Source: UBA3103 sp002365855 (GTDB taxonomy: Bacteria; Bacillota; Desulfotomaculia; Desulfotomaculales; Pelotomaculaceae). From it: DNA of 58,802 nucleotides. The notes beneath the pieces are model-generated. The model did not search any database. It worked only from the letters and a program-made list of their open reading frames with translations, and was not told the DNA's origin. Location of the stretch: assembly GCA_030627625.1 (NCBI GenBank), contig DAOURR010000005.1, positions 1 through 58,802 on the forward strand, written 5' to 3'. The first letter of the stretch is position 1; each line of letters opens with the position of its first letter. Position numbers and translations under genes: made by a program. Positions 33,897 to 40,084 of the stretch are shown here, in pieces.

Positions 33897-34238
33897 TTAA
33901 TGGTCGCAGGGATTGTCTCCCGTCTCCAGCAAGCCGGACAGATAGGTTTCGACTGTTTCCTCCAGGCTGCCTTTAGCCTGGGCGCCAACTAACACTTCAA
34001 TACCGTTTTGCTTGAATAACTGCTGAGCGCGGGCGCCCATACCACCTGCTATAACAACATTCACACCCTTTTCGTGCAACAACCTGGGAAGCAGCCCGGG
34101 CTCATGAGGCGGAGGGGTGAGTGCTTCCTTCTTGATAATCTTTTTTGAAGCCGGGTCGATATCAAAGAAATAAAATTTTTCACAGTGACCAAAATGCATG
34201 CAAAGACTTTCACCTGCGACCGGCATGGCAATTCTCAT
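33897..34238 (-). CDS. NifX-like cofactor-binding protein
   Basis: 113 residues of the dinitrogenase iron-molybdenum cofactor-binding family: MRIAMPVAGESLCMHFGHCEKFYFFDID, then GVNVVIAGGMGARAQQLFKQNGIEVLVGA, and GNPCDH-like C-terminus (GDNPCDH). Cys and His in CMHFGHC and the C-terminal tail may bind metal. Starts six bases after the upstream MinD gene ends and precedes Mrp by 66 bases. Confidence 0.9.
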   Translation of the reverse strand: MRIAMPVAGESLCMHFGHCEKFYFFDIDPASKKIIKKEALTPPPHEPGLLPRLLHEKGVNVVIAGGMGARAQQLFKQNGIEVLVGAQAKGSLEETVETYLSGLLETGDNPCDH

Positions 34239-34244
34239 GGTTGT

Positions 34245-35141
34245 TTACACTCCTTTATTTTTACTGTCAATTTTTTTTAAAATATTTTCCCAGGCTTCCC
34301 TGATATCTATTGCCGACGGTGATTCTTTAAATGCTACCACCGGCAATTTTTTTATCTGTGCTTCGGTTACAGTACGGTCATAGCGGATCCTACCGATCAC
34401 CTCCGCCCCGCTTTCCCTGGCCTTCTTAGTAATCCTTTCGCTCATCCCGGTATTGATATCGAACTTGTTAATACACACGTAAGCGGGAATTCTAAAGTGC
34501 CTTACAAGTTCAATGACCCGTTCCAGGTCGTGCTCACCGGATACAGTTGGTTCGGTTACTATCAGCACACAGTCAGCTCCGGTAACCGAAGCGATGACCG
34601 GGCAGCCAATACCCGGAGGCCCGTCGTTAATGATATAGTTCAGGTTATCCCGCTCCGCGATCGCCCTTGCCTGACCGCGCACCAGGGTAACCAGCTTGCC
34701 GGAGTTTTCTTCCGCAATGCCGAGCCTGGCGTGAACCATGGGTCCGTATGGAGTGTCAGAAATAAACCACTGACCGTTGACACAAGGCTTAAATTCAATC
34801 GCTTTCTCAGGGCAAAAGTAGCTGCAGACACCGCACCCCTCACAGGCTATGTGATCTATGGAATAAGCAGCTCGTTCTTTTTGACCCTTGACCACCGCGC
34901 CGAAACGGCAGACCTCGTAGCACTTGCCGCAGCCCGTGCACTTTTCGGGTATAATTTTTGCGCTTTTCCCACCTGAAAAATCTTCTGTTTTCTTAATTTC
35001 CGGCGAGAGCACCAGGTGCAGGTCGGCGGCATCTACGTCACAGTCCGCCACAACCGGCCTTTCAGCCAGTGCGACCAGGCATGCCACCAGGCTTGTCTTG
35101 CCGGTGCCGCCTTTGCCGCTGATAACCGTGATCTCTTTCAC
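34245..35141 (-). CDS. MinD-like ATPase with inserted 2[4Fe-4S] ferredoxin domain (1)
   Basis: 298 residues. Deviant Walker A SGKGGTGKT at the N-terminus, a ferredoxin insertion at about 63-110 with CTGCGKCYEVC and CEGCGVCSYFCP, then NYIINDGPPGIGCPVIASVTGAD (Walker B region) and VCINKFDINTG. Such proteins occur in pairs beside NifX-like genes in anaerobes and may load Fe-S or mixed-metal clusters. GTG 35141 overlaps the upstream paralogue's stop as GTGA, so the two are translationally coupled and probably form a heterodimer. Confidence 0.93.
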   Translation of the reverse strand: MKEITVISGKGGTGKTSLVACLVALAERPVVADCDVDAADLHLVLSPEIKKTEDFSGGKSAKIIPEKCTGCGKCYEVCRFGAVVKGQKERAAYSIDHIACEGCGVCSYFCPEKAIEFKPCVNGQWFISDTPYGPMVHARLGIAEENSGKLVTLVRGQARAIAERDNLNYIINDGPPGIGCPVIASVTGADCVLIVTEPTVSGEHDLERVIELVRHFRIPAYVCINKFDINTGMSERITKKARESGAEVIGRIRYDRTVTEAQIKKLPVVAFKESPSAIDIREAWENILKKIDSKNKGV

Positions 35142-35998
35142 CGTCTCACCTCCTCCAGAACTGAGTGGAAGAGCTTTTGAAAAAGCTCCCGGTAATCAGG
35201 TATGGCAGTATAGGGTAGTTCTCCTCTGGAATATGCCTCGGCCACCCTGCGGTCATCTGGAATTTCAGCCAGGACCTTGATATTTCTTTCCGCGCAGAAA
35301 TCACGGGCCATTGTGTATTCTGGATCAGACCTGTTGATAACTACCGAGTGATTTATGCCCAGTTCCTTGATCATGTCGACGGCAAGGCCGAGGTCGTTAA
35401 TCCCGAAGGGGGTGGGCTCGGTAATTAAAAGAACATAATCTGCGCCTCTTACTGCCGAGATAACAGGGCAGGAAGTCCCCGGTGGAACGTCGACAATGTT
35501 AAGCCCGGCTTCTTTGCCTGACGCCCGCACCGCCTTTATTAAGGGCGGGCTCATGGCCTCCCCTACATCCAGCCGGCCATGCGTAAAACCTATGCCGTCC
35601 GAACGGCCTTCCTCAACCACACCAATTCTTCTGTCCCTTTCGCTGATCGCCCCCACAGGGCACACCAGGGTACAACCCCCGCACCCGTGGCACATATTCT
35701 CAAAAGTCAGGACCTGCGGTGGTATGCAAATTATGGCGCTGAACTGACAAATTTCCCCGCAGGCGCCGCAGGAGATACATTTATCTTCATCAACTTCGGG
35801 AACCGGTATGCCGACGTAAGAGCGGCGCCTGATTTGGGGTTTCAAAAAGAGATGGCCGTTCGGCTCCTCAACATCGCAGTCCAAATATGATGTTTTATGC
35901 CCTGCTTCGGCCGCCGCCAGGGCAAGGCAGGCGGAAACTGTGGTTTTACCAGTCCCTCCCTTGCCGCTTGCCACAGCAACTGTCAAGTTTAATGACAT
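35138..35998 (-). CDS. MinD-like ATPase with inserted 2[4Fe-4S] ferredoxin domain (2)
   Basis: 286-residue paralogue of the preceding entry: ASGKGGTGKT, YLDCDVEEPNGHLFLKP, ferredoxin motifs CISCGACGEICQ and CHGCGGCTLVCP, and LNIVDVPPGTSCPVISAVRGAD. The two share the switch and Fe-S layout but diverge in loops. In Desulfovibrio equivalents form the orp operon with the orange protein and DUF134; no orange protein itself is recognisable here. ATG 35998 follows CAGGGGGA. Confidence 0.93.
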   Translation of the reverse strand: MSLNLTVAVASGKGGTGKTTVSACLALAAAEAGHKTSYLDCDVEEPNGHLFLKPQIRRRSYVGIPVPEVDEDKCISCGACGEICQFSAIICIPPQVLTFENMCHGCGGCTLVCPVGAISERDRRIGVVEEGRSDGIGFTHGRLDVGEAMSPPLIKAVRASGKEAGLNIVDVPPGTSCPVISAVRGADYVLLITEPTPFGINDLGLAVDMIKELGINHSVVINRSDPEYTMARDFCAERNIKVLAEIPDDRRVAEAYSRGELPYTAIPDYRELFQKLFHSVLEEVRR

Positions 35999-36029
35999 TT
36001 ATTTTTCCCCCTGTTATGGGCTGTTATAA

Positions 36030-36326
36030 CTATTCCTTGTCAATACTGTCTTGAATTCTTTTTTTTAACTGCTCAAGAGCGCTTTCAAGGATGGAAACCT
36101 GTTCCTTGAGAGAGCCCAGCTCCTGCTCGCCGCCCGCCGGTGCAGTCCACCTGGCCCACCGGGGCAGCCCTGTGGCATGGTACCAGTGCCGCCATCCTCT
36201 GCCGCCGCACCGGCCAAACCCTGAGGTATAACCTGCTCCCGGAGCAGCATAGCTAATGCAAAAACCACGCCCCCGGCCTGTCATAGAACCCATATCCTGC
36301 GGGCCCATTCCGTTAAAACCCGGCAT
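36030..36326 (-). CDS. DUF5320-like small Gly/Met-rich protein
   Basis: 98 residues. The N-terminal MPGFNGMGPQDMGSMTGRGRGFC segment and a Gly/Trp-rich middle are typical of DUF5320 proteins that accompany NifX/MinD clusters; the C-terminal third (LGSLKEQVSILESALEQLKKRIQDS) is a coiled coil. The Cys residues (three: FCISY, FGRCGG) might bind metal. Function unknown. Confidence 0.82.
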   Translation of the reverse strand: MPGFNGMGPQDMGSMTGRGRGFCISYAAPGAGYTSGFGRCGGRGWRHWYHATGLPRWARWTAPAGGEQELGSLKEQVSILESALEQLKKRIQDSIDKE

Positions 36327-36367
36327 GAAAATCCATCCTTTCCTTTGTTTTACAGCTATTAGTAGAA

Positions 36368-36568
36368 TTAACCCTGCTGGCGTCCCGGACCCCTACCCGG
36401 ACCTTGTCCTTGGCCCTTGCCCTGACCTTGTCCTTGACCTTGGCCCTTGCCCTGACCTTGTCCTTGACCCGGACCCTGTCCCTGACCGCTGCCTGCTCCG
36501 CACCGGCCTTTGCGCCTTCCTGTTCCAGGCCCCTTACCTGCCGGCCCGGTTCCATCTCCTCTTGGCAT
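36368..36568 (-). CDS. small low-complexity MPRGDGTGP-type protein
   Basis: 66 residues. Begins MPRGDGTGPAGKGPGTGRRKG, the head shared by DUF5320-type proteins of these clusters, but the rest is a Gly-Gln/Lys repeat (GQGQGKGQGQ units) instead of a coiled coil. Encoded by tandem CAAGGxCAAGG-like DNA repeats that can expand or contract. ATG 36568 follows CAGGTG; the upstream in-frame GTG lies inside the ribosome binding site. Confidence 0.65.
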   Translation of the reverse strand: MPRGDGTGPAGKGPGTGRRKGRCGAGSGQGQGPGQGQGQGKGQGQGQGQGKGQGQGPGRGPGRQQG

Positions 36569-36609
36569 TATTTTCACCTGCCTTAATTAAATTTAATTTG
36601 ATTTACATG

Positions 36610-36972
36610 TTAGGCCCAGTGACCTTCTACGTTAGCGCCTGACGCCTCTGACAGCTTTCCGCTTTTGAACTGTTCCAAAACACCCGAAACACTGCCCTCA
36701 GCGCCGGTAAAAATCTTGATGCCGGCGGCGTTAAGTGTTCTAAAGGCTTTCGGCCCGCAGTTCCCGGTGATTACAGCCTCCACTCCTTGGCGGCTGACAT
36801 TTTGCGCCGACTGGATACCGGCGCCCTGACCTGCGCTCAGGTTCTGTTCATTGCTGACAGCCTGGTATTCACCTGTCTCCGTATCCACAACGATAAACCA
36901 GCTGGCGCGTCCGAATCTCAGGTCAACTTTGCTGTCTAAATTTTGACCCTGTGAGGTAACCGCTACCTTCAT
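36610..36972 (-). CDS. NifX-like cofactor-binding protein, first gene of the cluster
   Basis: 120 residues from ATG 36972, which has GGAGGTGAAATC directly before it (an ATG at 36996 lies upstream of this site). MKVAVTSQGQNLDSKVDLRFGRASWFIVVD and GVEAVITGNCGPKAFRTLNAAGIKIF are the landmarks of the NifX/NafY-like fold. It is the third and most divergent NifX-like protein in the cluster. A strong promoter with an overlapping inverted repeat precedes it. Confidence 0.92.
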   Translation of the reverse strand: MKVAVTSQGQNLDSKVDLRFGRASWFIVVDTETGEYQAVSNEQNLSAGQGAGIQSAQNVSRQGVEAVITGNCGPKAFRTLNAAGIKIFTGAEGSVSGVLEQFKSGKLSEASGANVEGHWA

Positions 36973-37006
36973 GATTTCACCTCCATTCTTATTCATTAAT
37001 TAACTA

Positions 37007-37032
37007 TAGTTATGGTCATTGTTTCATAACTA
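37007..37032. promoter_or_regulatory. operator candidate of the NifX/MinD cluster
   Basis: Perfect inverted repeat TAGTTATG-(10)-CATAACTA overlapping the transcription start side of the -10 box. Related half-sites occur before the second MinD gene (CTGTTATG and TATAACTA, 36011-36032), and a TTAGTT-(10)-AACTAA element lies at 33874-33895 before the Mrp gene. DUF134, the only likely transcription factor in the cluster, is the natural candidate ligand. Confidence 0.5.
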
Positions 37033-37061
37033 TTATAAAAAGTATTATGGACAAATGTCAA
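37032..37061 (-). promoter_or_regulatory. sigma-A promoter of the NifX/MinD cluster
   Basis: Minus strand TTGACA (37061-37056) and TATAAT (37037-37032), spacing 18. Both hexamers match the consensus. Confidence 0.8.
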
Positions 37062-37378
37062 TAATAGCAACGCAATAATTTAATATTTTTAATTAAAATT
37101 TATACTAAAAACCTCGCCAGAACATCCAACGCGTGCTTTTTTAAACATTTCAACCCTTTTTTTTGCCCGGTTAAGCCCGGCCTCAATCCACTCAACCCCA
37201 AATTTACATTTATGCAATACCGCTTTGGCGGGCGCCGCCTTGCTTTTTCATAATTTTTATAATATCCTGAGATTAATGTGAATCTGTTCAGGAGGTTGGC
37301 TGACAAGATTACGTATCTTTTTATTTATCTCTGATAAACTTCTTTAAACCTATTTATTTTCATCGGGGAGTGATGTGA
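37062..37378. other. intergenic region, no gene seen
   Basis: AT-rich. A 68-codon minus-strand frame at 37100-37306 has no ribosome binding site and no recognisable homology. An AGGAGG at 37291-37296 precedes only a 12-codon frame starting TTG; it could be a leader peptide but has no partner structure. The next gene starts at 37379 behind GGGGAGTGA. Confidence 0.35.
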
Positions 37379-37921
37379 ATGGCAGCCAGAAGAAGGGGCC
37401 TCCATAGAAAACTCAAGGAAAACGTTGAGTTACTTAAAAAACCGGTCAGAACTTATGACCCGGCAGTTGAACCAACCAACAACGAAATTGAGGAAAGAGA
37501 AAACTGTACAGAACTGCAATCTCAGGCAGAGCAACAAACCAGGGATGGCTACATACCGATAGCGGTGGCTTTGGAAATCCTGGCTCAGGAGTATGAGGAA
37601 GGCGCCCAGGGGGATTTACTGTGCCGGGTCGCCCTGCGCCTGGCCGAGGAAAGCGGAGTGCTCGACCGCTACAGAGCCCGTTGGGACAATTCAGAAGACG
37701 ATCAGTCAGGACGCTCCTCCATATATCTTTACGACCGGCGTCAAGCCATGGAATTATTCCATTATCACCGGAGAAAGGGCAACCTGGAAAACTCAAAAAG
37801 AGAAAAAGAAAAGCTGGACAGAATTGAGGGTCTCCTGCTCATGGGTGGAGTTACGCCAGCCAGAGTAACCGAGGAGGACCTGGAAGAACTGGAGAGGTTT
37901 ATTAAGGAAAGCGGCTTCTAG
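37379..37921 (+). CDS. hypothetical protein, charged and helical
   Basis: 180 residues, not recognised. The first 30 residues are strongly basic (ARRRGLHRKLKENVELLKK), then acidic and Gln-rich (about 40-58), then a mainly helical part including IAVALEILAQEYEEGAQGDLLCRVALRLAEESGVLDRYR and a C-terminal LYDRRQAMELFHYHRRKGNLENSKREKEKLDRIEGLLL. No signal peptide, no membrane segment. ATG 37379 has GGGAGTGATGTGA upstream. Followed by a hairpin and a 32-bp-arm palindrome, so monocistronic. Confidence 0.7.
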   Translation: MAARRRGLHRKLKENVELLKKPVRTYDPAVEPTNNEIEERENCTELQSQAEQQTRDGYIPIAVALEILAQEYEEGAQGDLLCRVALRLAEESGVLDRYRARWDNSEDDQSGRSSIYLYDRRQAMELFHYHRRKGNLENSKREKEKLDRIEGLLLMGGVTPARVTEEDLEELERFIKESGF

Positions 37922-37943
37922 AAACAAAATACGATCAAGACAA

Positions 37944-37972
37944 AAGCTCCTGCCTGGAAACGGCAGGAGCTT
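37944..37972 (+). terminator. stem-loop after the hypothetical gene
   Basis: AAGCTCCTGCC and GGCAGGAGCTT form an eleven-base perfect stem with a seven-base loop. No T-run; it directly abuts the large palindrome. Confidence 0.65.
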
Positions 37973-38052
37973 GGGACAGGGGGACAGGTACCTTGTCCCA
38001 CCCAACTGCGTTTACGTTTAGGGTGGGACAAGGTACCTGTCCCCCTGTCCCA
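37972..38052. repeat. palindromic element with perfect 32-bp arms
   Basis: Left arm 37972-38003 and right arm 38021-38052 are exact reverse complements (core GACAGGTACCTTGTCCCACCC) around a 17-base spacer. It lies between two convergent genes. Shares GGGACA/TGTCCC wording with the other dispersed repeats of the window. Confidence 0.95.
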
Positions 38053-38062
38053 TGGATAACCC

Positions 38063-39343
38063 TTATTTTTTGCTTTTTTCACTTTCAGGAAAACAGGAAT
38101 ACTCGATAACACGATTTTCCCATGTTCTCAGCTTTACCCTGCCGCTTTTACGAGCAAGCACGCAGCGGCGCTCCACCGGTACTTTACCCTTGCCGCCGGG
38201 CGCGTTGATAATATAGGTGGGAACGGCAAGTCCGGAGGTATAACCTCGCAATTTATCCATAATCTCTATACCCTCATCAACGGACGTAACAAAGTGTCTT
38301 GTTCCTTTTACCTGCTTGGCGTGAAATATATAGTAGGGCCGGACTCTGACCATTAGCAGAGCCTGGTTGAGCTTCTTCATAACATGAGGGTTATTGTTTA
38401 CACCTTTTAATAGCACGGTCTGGTTTCCCAGCACCACGCCGGCCTCGATGAGCATGTCGCATGCCTTTTTACTCTCGGGCGTGATCTCCCTGGGATGGTT
38501 AAACTGGGTATTGATGTAAATTGGCGGGTGTTTTTTCAACACTTCACAGAGTTCCGGTGTCACCCGCTGCGGTAGAGTAACTATAGCCCTGGTTCCCAGT
38601 CGCTTAATCTCCACGTGATTAATGCTGTCCAGCTCACTGAGCAACCAGCTTATTTTGGAGTCGCTCAACAAGAGCGCATCGCCACCAGTTATCAAAACAT
38701 CACGTATCTCTGTATTGCCGCGAATATATTCCAGCGCAGCCGACAGGCTCTGGTATGGTTTGTGCCGGTCTACTTCCCCGATGTTCCTGCGCCTCTGGCA
38801 GTGCCGACAGTACATAGCGCATTGGTTGGTAACATTGATAATCAGGCGGTCGGGATAGCGCCTGGTTATACAGGGAGCCGGGGATGTAAATTCCTCCCCC
38901 ATTGGGTCAGTGTACCCGCTTCTGTCCAATTCTGAAATAGATGGCACGGACTGCAGCCTGATCGGGTCACACTCATGATCAGGCTCCATCAGTGAAGCGA
39001 AATAAGGAGAAATTGCCCAGCGATAGCGCATTCCCACCTTCCTTACCTTAACGTACTGCTCATCGCTTAAATTAACTAGACGCGCAAGGCTGACCGTGTC
39101 ACTGATCCGGTGGGACATCTGCCAGCGCCAGTCATTCCAGTCTTCATCGGTAGCATTAAAGTATTCAAGGATCTTTTTTTTGTTTGACGCAGCCAACTCC
39201 TGCATATCAAAGCCTGTTTGTATGGAATCCTTTTTTTCAAGGTAATCAATGATCCTCTTCTTGAGTTCCGCCGCCCGCTTGTGAGCGATTGCTTTCTTTT
39301 CGCCATTATTAATACTTGGGCTTTCTGCAATAGGCACAGACAT
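38063..39343 (-). CDS. eam: glutamate 2,3-aminomutase (radical SAM, PLP)
   Basis: Interconverts L-glutamate and beta-glutamate, a compatible solute. 426 residues of the lysine 2,3-aminomutase superfamily: radical SAM cluster CxxxCxxC at Cys175, Cys179, Cys182 (NQCAMYCRHCQRRR), LITGGDALLL, the PLP lysine Lys387 in APGGKGKVPV. Lysine 2,3-aminomutase binds the substrate side-chain amine with Asp293 and Asp330; the aligned residues here (37 apart, as in the family) are Lys343 (FHAKQVKG) and Asn380 (IINAPGG), the same Lys/Asn pair reported for clostridial glutamate 2,3-aminomutase. Hence glutamate, not lysine. ATG 39343 follows AAAGGAGC. The leader carries a c-di-AMP riboswitch and a second RNA motif in tandem, fitting an osmolyte enzyme. 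No ablB acetyltransferase is present. Confidence 0.88.
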   Translation of the reverse strand: MSVPIAESPSINNGEKKAIAHKRAAELKKRIIDYLEKKDSIQTGFDMQELAASNKKKILEYFNATDEDWNDWRWQMSHRISDTVSLARLVNLSDEQYVKVRKVGMRYRWAISPYFASLMEPDHECDPIRLQSVPSISELDRSGYTDPMGEEFTSPAPCITRRYPDRLIINVTNQCAMYCRHCQRRRNIGEVDRHKPYQSLSAALEYIRGNTEIRDVLITGGDALLLSDSKISWLLSELDSINHVEIKRLGTRAIVTLPQRVTPELCEVLKKHPPIYINTQFNHPREITPESKKACDMLIEAGVVLGNQTVLLKGVNNNPHVMKKLNQALLMVRVRPYYIFHAKQVKGTRHFVTSVDEGIEIMDKLRGYTSGLAVPTYIINAPGGKGKVPVERRCVLARKSGRVKLRTWENRVIEYSCFPESEKSKK

Positions 39344-39369
39344 TTATTCCAGCTCCTTTCAAACAAGTT

Positions 39370-39408
39370 AAAAAAACACCCCGGAAAGGAAAACTATCCT
39401 ACGGGGTT
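39370..39408 (-). terminator. riboswitch-controlled terminator before eam
   Basis: Minus strand ACCCCG...CGGGGT stem with an inner AGGA/TCCT pairing, followed by GTTTTTTT. It stands between the c-di-AMP aptamer and the gene. Confidence 0.85.
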
Positions 39409-39471
39409 AAAAAGGGAACTTAAGGCAAGCAACAGCGAAGCTGAGGCTTCTTCATTCACCTGTCCTCCCTT

Positions 39472-39690
39472 TCAACGCTGGCGAGGTTAGCTGACGGGTT
39501 CGGGTTGAAAGAGTTAACCCTACCCATTGGGACGTGGGAAGTGAGAGATTGGAGGTGAGATTATAGTTGGAATTTGGCTTTGCCGAATTCCTTCTATTCT
39601 CACGTCTCACTTCTCATATCTCACTTCTCAAATGGGATTCACCCCAAAAATCTTGGTTCCCCCACTCCTTGATACAAGAATTAAGCGACC
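39472..39690 (-). promoter_or_regulatory. c-di-AMP riboswitch (ydaO/yuaA type) controlling eam
   Basis: Minus strand: TCGCTTAATTC, GGGGGAACCAAGAT, GGGGTGAATCCC, a long variable hairpin (GTGAGATATGAGAAGTGAGACG against TCTCACTTCCCACGTCCCA), GTAGGGTTAACTCTTTC, CCCGAACCCGTCAGCTAACC and CTCGCCAGCG. All ydaO-consensus blocks are present. The variable arm is unlike the two other copies. Lies 128 bases before the eam start. Confidence 0.94.
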
Positions 39691-39772
39691 AGAGGATTAT
39701 TTAGTTGAATATTCAAAAAATTTTATATTTAATTAATTAACTTATCTAAACTGCATCATGACAACAAAAATG

Positions 39773-39862
39773 AAAAAGGCAGGAAATCAAGATTTGACTT
39801 GACTTCCCACCCCAGAAGCCTTTATTACCCTTGAAAACGAACCTTATTGATCCGCCCAACTC
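39773..39862 (-). promoter_or_regulatory. candidate cation-sensing riboswitch, copy A, in tandem before the c-di-AMP riboswitch
   Basis: Minus strand: GTTGGGCGGAT, TTCGTTTTCAAGG, then GCTTCTGGGGTGGGAAGTC (39820-39801). The last block is also the 5' arm of a terminator: GGAAGTCAAG pairs with CTTGATTTCC, then TGCCTTTTT. The same three blocks in the same order occur at 43640-43725. Ligand is inferred from the neighbouring Na+/H+ antiporters and osmolyte gene (Na+ or Li+ riboswitch such as the former DUF1646 or nhaA motifs); I cannot verify the consensus here. Confidence 0.65.
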
Positions 39863-39892
39863 GTAATTAATAATTTTCAGATTTGTATAATT

Positions 39893-39922
39893 ATTTTAAC
39901 ATACTTTTTTCATTAAAATCAA
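39893..39922 (-). promoter_or_regulatory. sigma-A promoter of the eam leader
   Basis: Minus strand TTGATT (39922-39917) and TAAAAT (39898-39893) with an 18-base spacer. The start site near 39886 places both RNA elements in one leader of about 540 bases. Confidence 0.6.
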
Positions 39923-39984
39923 CCAATTAGATTTTTAGCAAAAAAAACATTAAAGTTTATAAAAAGTATCCCTAGAAAAACAGG

Positions 39985-40011
39985 TTGTATGATTTACTAT
40001 TGCTATATAAT
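39985..40011 (+). promoter_or_regulatory. promoter of the CPA1 antiporter
   Basis: TTGTAT (39985-39990) and TATAAT (40006-40011), 15-base spacing (short but usable). Leader of about 65 bases without a recognisable aptamer. Confidence 0.5.
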
Positions 40012-40084
40012 AATAAGAAAAAATGCTTACGGAAAAATTTTTTTTAGCGATAAAAAAAAGAGCAATAAAGAGGTATAACAGTCA

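Larger units (their letters stand above)
39344..40084. other. divergent regulatory region between eam and the CPA1 antiporter
   Basis: 741 bases without a gene. From left to right it holds, on the minus strand, the terminator, c-di-AMP riboswitch, second RNA motif and eam promoter; then, on the plus strand, the antiporter promoter. Confidence 0.8.

Noticed and set aside
36256..36642. Plus-strand frame with PDLVLGPCPDLVL repeats
   Set aside because: It is the antisense reading of the Gly-Gln repeat gene; repeat structure creates open frames on both strands.
37100..37306. 68-codon minus-strand frame
   Set aside because: Basic, low-quality composition, no ribosome binding site and located upstream of the cluster promoter.
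38063..39343. Lysine 2,3-aminomutase (kamA/ablA) or EF-P lysine mutase (epmB)
   Set aside because: Substrate-binding Asp pair is replaced by Lys343/Asn380, which points to glutamate; no ablB or efp genes are adjacent.
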